A stretch of 7,734 bases of DNA from an uncultured Prevotella sp. (GTDB lineage: Bacteria > Bacteroidota > Bacteroidia > Bacteroidales > Bacteroidaceae). Shown here in pieces: positions 4,893-7,734 of the stretch (within the stretch, counting starts at the first letter, position 1; each line of letters opens with the position of its first letter). Made by a program: the position numbers and the translations under genes. The stretch is taken from NCBI GenBank assembly GCA_900547005.1, contig URER01000061.1, positions 1 through 7,734 on the forward strand, given 5' to 3'. Under the pieces are notes generated by a model that saw only the letters and a program-made list of their open reading frames with translations, was not told where the DNA came from and searched no databases.

Positions 4893-6623
4893 ATGGCAAA
4901 CTATTATACAGACCATCCGGAACTTGAGTTCCACCTCAGCCATCCGCTCATGAAGCGCGTGGTGGATCTTCGTGAGAAAGACTACGCAGACAAAGAGCAG
5001 TTTGAAGATGCTCCCGTAGACTACGAGGACGCGATAGAGAATTACAAACAGATACTGGAAATAACAGGCGACATCGCTGCTAACGTGCTGGCTCCTAACT
5101 CTGAAGACGTTGACCTTGAAGGTCCGCACCTTGAGAACGGACGCATGATTTACGCATCGAAGACTTACGAGAACCTTGACGTTACTCGTAAAGCTGGACT
5201 TTGGGGCATTTCAATGCCTCGTCGCTACGGCGGTCTGAACCTTCCGAACACCACGTTCTCTATGCTCAGCGAGCTTATCGCGGCTGCCGATGCGGGCTTC
5301 CAAAACGTATGGAGCCTGCAGAGTTGCATCGATACGCTGTATGAATTCGGCTCAGAAGAGCAGCGCAAAAAGTACATCCCGCGCATCTGCGCAGGCGAGA
5401 CCATGTCTATGGACCTTACCGAACCGGACGCTGGTTCTGACCTTCAGCGCGTAATGCTCAAGGCTACATACGACAAGGAGAACGATTGCTGGAGACTGAA
5501 CGGCGTGAAGCGTTTCATCACCAACGGCGATTCTGACATCCACCTTGTGCTGGCACGCTCTGAAGAGGGCACACACGACGGCCGCGGACTGTCTATGTTC
5601 ATCTACGACAAGCGCGATGGAGGCGTTGACGTGCGTCATATTGAGCACAAACTCGGTATTCACGGCTCACCAACCTGCGAGCTTACTTACAAGAACGCTA
5701 AGGCTGAGCTTTGCGGAAGCACCCGTTTGGGACTTATCAAATACGTAATGGCACTGATGAACGGTGCGCGTCTCGGCATCGCCGCACAGTCGGTGGGCGT
5801 TGAGCAGGAGGCTTACAACGAGGCTTTGGCTTACGCTAAGGAGCGTGCGCAGTTCGGTGAGAAGATTATAAACTTCCCTGCTGTGTATGATATGCTCTCC
5901 CGCATGAAAGCGAAACTGGACGCAGGTCGTTCCCTACTCTATCAGACAGCACGCTATGTCGACATCTACAAGTGTTTGGAAGACATCGCACGCGACCGCA
6001 AACTGACACCCGAGGAGCGTCAGGAACTGAAGAAATACACCCGCCTGGCCGATGCGTTCACGCCGTTGGCAAAGGGTATGAACTCAGAATATGCCAACCA
6101 GAACGCTTACGATGCAATTTCGGTACACGGAGGTTCGGGCTTCATCATGGAGTACAAGTGCCAGCGTCTGTATCGCGACGCACGTATCTTCTCTATTTAC
6201 GAGGGTACGACACAGCTTCAGGTGGTTGCAGCCATCCGTTATATCACCAACGGCACATATCTCTCTATCATTAAGGAGATGCTCGACAACGCCGTTGCTC
6301 CTGAGCTTCAAGGCCTGAAAGAGCGCACCGCAGCCCTCGTTGAGAAGCTCGAAGAAGCTGTTGCGAAGGTCAAGGACGCCAACAACCAGTGCGTTCAGGA
6401 CTTCCTTGCACGTCGTTTGTACGAGATGACAGCCGATGTTATCATGTCGCTGCTCATCCTCGACGACGCAACCCGTGCGCCGGAGCTGTTCACCAAGAGC
6501 GCAAACGTATATGTACGCCACGCCGAGGCTGAGGTAAACGCTCACCACAACTTCATTATGAACTTCCGTGCAGAGGACATCGAGTTCTACAAAGCGCAGG
6601 AGAACGCAGCCGCAGAGGCGTAA
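4893..6623 (+). CDS. Acyl-CoA dehydrogenase, large form with C-terminal extension
   Basis: This FAD enzyme oxidises an acyl-CoA to the trans-2-enoyl-CoA, or runs in reverse with a bifurcating ETF. At 576 residues it is much longer than the usual 380-400 and resembles the large class that includes FadE5 and DmdC, with an added C-terminal domain (about 450-576). Landmarks are MDLTEPDAGSD (173-183), the flavin-contacting loop; GVKRFITNGDSD (204-215); ARLGIAAQSVG and AKERAQFGEKI, the start of the helical domain; HGGSGFIMEY; and RIFSIYEGTTQ (431-441), where E437 is the likely catalytic base. The insert between the helices, roughly 350-400, is charged and typical of the large class. Substrate cannot be read from the sequence. 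Position after etfBA makes it their redox partner. The start lies 8 nt after the cassette's right repeat, so the native leader may have been replaced. It is followed by a strong terminator. Confidence 0.94.
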   Translation: MANYYTDHPELEFHLSHPLMKRVVDLREKDYADKEQFEDAPVDYEDAIENYKQILEITGDIAANVLAPNSEDVDLEGPHLENGRMIYASKTYENLDVTRKAGLWGISMPRRYGGLNLPNTTFSMLSELIAAADAGFQNVWSLQSCIDTLYEFGSEEQRKKYIPRICAGETMSMDLTEPDAGSDLQRVMLKATYDKENDCWRLNGVKRFITNGDSDIHLVLARSEEGTHDGRGLSMFIYDKRDGGVDVRHIEHKLGIHGSPTCELTYKNAKAELCGSTRLGLIKYVMALMNGARLGIAAQSVGVEQEAYNEALAYAKERAQFGEKIINFPAVYDMLSRMKAKLDAGRSLLYQTARYVDIYKCLEDIARDRKLTPEERQELKKYTRLADAFTPLAKGMNSEYANQNAYDAISVHGGSGFIMEYKCQRLYRDARIFSIYEGTTQLQVVAAIRYITNGTYLSIIKEMLDNAVAPELQGLKERTAALVEKLEEAVAKVKDANNQCVQDFLARRLYEMTADVIMSLLILDDATRAPELFTKSANVYVRHAEAEVNAHHNFIMNFRAEDIEFYKAQENAAAEA

Positions 6624-6664
6624 ATTATCTTAATATTATAAACCTCAGATATTGAGAGTACATA

Positions 6665-6719
6665 TATAAAAAAGTGTTGGCACATCCGCAACAGCGTGGT
6701 GTGCCAACACTTTTTTATA
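6665..6719 (+). terminator. Intrinsic terminator of the etf/acyl-CoA dehydrogenase operon
   Basis: A perfect 20-bp inverted repeat (6665-6684 and 6700-6719) encloses a 15-nt loop. The left arm contains six A and GTGTTGGCACA; the right arm ends in six T. The symmetric A and T runs let it work in both directions. It lies about 40 bp after the dehydrogenase stop codon. Confidence 0.92.
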
Positions 6720-6737
6720 CCAATTCTATTGCTTCGA

Positions 6738-6812
6738 CATCCTCCCCCGCCTTACCTTTCCTCTAAAAAAGGAAAGATTTTAGAAAAGTTTCCGTTTTTT
6801 CAGGAAAGATTT
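6738..6812. repeat. C-rich hairpin and short direct repeats, possible degenerate relative of the cassette repeats
   Basis: CATCCTCCCCCGCC is followed by CTTTCC (6756-6761), a 9-nt A-rich loop and GGAAAG (6771-6776). This resembles the layout of the DUF559 cassette repeats: a C-rich lead, then a pyrimidine/purine hairpin. AGGAAAGATTT occurs twice, at 6770-6780 and 6802-6812. Relationship to the cassette repeats is suggested by layout, not by sequence identity. Confidence 0.35.
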
Positions 6813-7218
6813 CCTATACGACCGCTCACTAATAAAGGAGCAGAAGTCGCTCGACAAATACTACTGCATCGACAACGGACTGCGTGGTGCTGTACTCATG
6901 CCGCAAAGCAACGATAACGGCAAGAACCTTGAGAACACGGTTTTCATGCTATTGAACCGTAACAGGCACCCGTTTGACAAAATATCCTACTATCAGGGCA
7001 ACTGCGAATGTGATTTTGTCATGCAACGCGAGGAAAATATCATGCAACTGATACAAGTAACATGGAGCATGGCCGATGATGAAACACGCGAGCGAGAGAT
7101 AAAAGGTCTGCTCGAAGCGGCCGCCGTAACCGCTTGCGACAACTTGCTCATTATAACCAATGACGAGGAAGGTGAACTTGTCAAAGACGGAAAAACAATC
7201 AACATAATGCCTGCATAG
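6784..7218 (+). pseudogene. C-terminal remnant of a DUF4143-type AAA ATPase
   Basis: An open frame of 144 codons runs from just after a TAG at 6781 to the TAG at 7216. From about 6832 it reads like the end of a DUF4143 ATPase: SLDKYYCIDNGLRGAV, then NDNGKNLENTVFMLLNR, ISYYQGNCECDFVM and IMQLIQVTW (the domain's PD-(D/E)XK-like strands). ADDETREREIKGLLEAA and LLIITNDEEGE follow. Complete proteins are about 380-400 residues with an N-terminal Walker A and B ATPase, none of which is present here. The upstream 50 bases are low-complexity and unlike the family. An ATG at 6898 allows a 106-residue product, but it starts in mid-domain after the conserved YYCIDNGL. I read it as a 5'-truncated relic. 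Whole proteins of this kind are often scattered, strain-variable genes of uncertain role. Confidence 0.75.
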
Positions 7219-7279
7219 AAGTGGCTGTTTAAGGAAGAATAACCCATTTCTCCCCCTCTATAATAATTCATCTGCTACG

Positions 7280-7399
7280 AGTACAAGACAGTACAGAGCC
7301 TTTGTACTTTTAGTACAGAGCCTTTGTACAGTTTGTACAAGGCCTTTGTAGTAAAAGTACAAGACGTTTGTAGAAAAAGTACAAAGGCCATGTACTAAA
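7280..7399. repeat. Tandem array of degenerate GTACAAAGGCCTTTGTAC palindromes
   Basis: About five and a half units of 21-23 bp follow each other: a partial AGTACAAGAC at 7280, then units at 7290-7311, 7312-7334, 7335-7355, 7356-7377 and 7378-7399. The consensus is AGTACARRGCCTTTGTA plus four to six A/T-rich bases. Each unit is a more or less decayed version of a perfect 18-bp palindrome. The changes fall in different places in each unit, which suggests an old array drifting or one under loose constraint. Minus-strand frames across it give only a low-complexity 61-residue peptide that I regard as spurious. Confidence 0.85.
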
Positions 7400-7734
7400 T
7401 CAATACCGTAAGCACCAAACTGCAACCACATTACTTTCGCCATCAGACAACGGCCATATAATTACGCATTTATTATATGACGGAAATGCCGTCACATTAC
7501 TTTCGCAATAAATTTTCGCGTAAATCTCTTCTAAAAGTGGCCCTTTTGCAACAAATTTTCGCAAAATTTTAAGCCACTTGCAGCCCATTGATTATCAACA
7601 AGATACAGAACGGACTTCAAAATGGGTGTAATCAGTACTCACAAAATGTCTTTCATATGTCATTATAAATGAGAATTGAACACGGAATGTGTGTCTTTGC
7701 GAAATAAACAATATCTCTTATCAAGAGATTAGCA
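7400..7734. other. Gene-free stretch with short repeats and hairpins
   Basis: No convincing gene is visible; a 62-codon minus-strand frame (7588-7400) lacks recognisable features. CACATTACTTTCGC occurs at 7427-7440 and 7493-7506, 66 bp apart. Between them lie two hairpins, CATATAAT/ATTATATG (7455-7462, 7472-7479) and TGACGG/CCGTCA (7478-7483, 7489-7494), which share two bases. AAATTTTCGC occurs at 7510-7519 and 7553-7562. A nested inverted repeat, AAGTGGC (7535-7541) and TTTTGC (7544-7549) against GCAAAA (7561-7566) and GCCACTT (7573-7579), follows. Near the right end TGTCTTTG (7692-7699) is a near match to a -7 box, without a -33 box, and may serve a gene beyond the window. Confidence 0.6.
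7713..7729. repeat. Short perfect hairpin at the right edge
   Basis: ATCTCTT, the 3-nt loop ATC and AAGAGAT form a 7-bp perfect stem. It sits 14 bp after a weak -7-like TGTCTTTG, where an operator or leader hairpin of a gene outside the window could lie. The role is unknown. Confidence 0.4.

Noticed and set aside
7258..7588. Two small minus-strand reading frames of about 61-62 codons
   Set aside because: They are translations of the palindrome array and the repeat-rich stretch, with no domain and no promoter; biased composition follows from the repeats.

Overview
The window looks like a chromosomal segment from a Bacteroidota bacterium, probably Bacteroides/Prevotella-like. The main support is promoter style: TTTG-N20-TAAATTTG lies in front of etfB and TAACTTTG in front of the divergent gene, matching the Bacteroidota -33/-7 consensus. 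Most genes lack a clear Shine-Dalgarno sequence, A-rich leaders precede the start codons, and a DUF4143-type ATPase remnant is present. The genus is an inference.

Layout. (1) Positions 1-1856, minus strand: the N-terminal 618 codons of a large protein with a RecB/Cas4/Dna2-type PD-(D/E)XK nuclease core. It runs off the left edge, and the helicase half expected for a Dna2-like protein would lie outside. (2) Positions 1857-2142: a divergent intergenic region with one promoter per direction and two copies of the dyad TGCACA-N12/13-TGTGCA, set about 51 bp apart just upstream of the etfB promoter. (3) Positions 2143-6623, plus strand: etfB, etfA and a large 576-residue acyl-CoA dehydrogenase, ending at a strong 20-bp-stem terminator. 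The operon is interrupted twice. Between etfB and etfA is a 195-bp spacer with a perfect 36-bp direct repeat inside inverted arms. Between etfA and the dehydrogenase is a 655-bp cassette made of a DUF559 (Vsr-like) endonuclease gene framed by 46/47-bp near-perfect inverted repeats. (4) Positions 6720-7734: a decayed region with a repeat-like hairpin, the C-terminal third of a DUF4143 AAA-ATPase whose front is missing, a five-unit tandem array of degenerate GTACAAAGGCCTTTGTAC palindromes, and 335 bp with short direct repeats and hairpins but no credible gene.

How it works together. EtfB and EtfA form an FAD/AMP (or double-FAD) flavoprotein that exchanges electrons with the acyl-CoA dehydrogenase, so the operon encodes a complete acyl-CoA/enoyl-CoA redox module. 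EtfB resembles, from memory, the clostridial butyryl-CoA dehydrogenase-associated type, so electron bifurcation is a testable possibility. The most unusual object is the inverted-repeat-bounded DUF559 cassette. It fits exactly between the etfA stop codon and a point 8 nt before the dehydrogenase start codon, as if it were a small mobile or domesticated nuclease unit that inserts without breaking genes.
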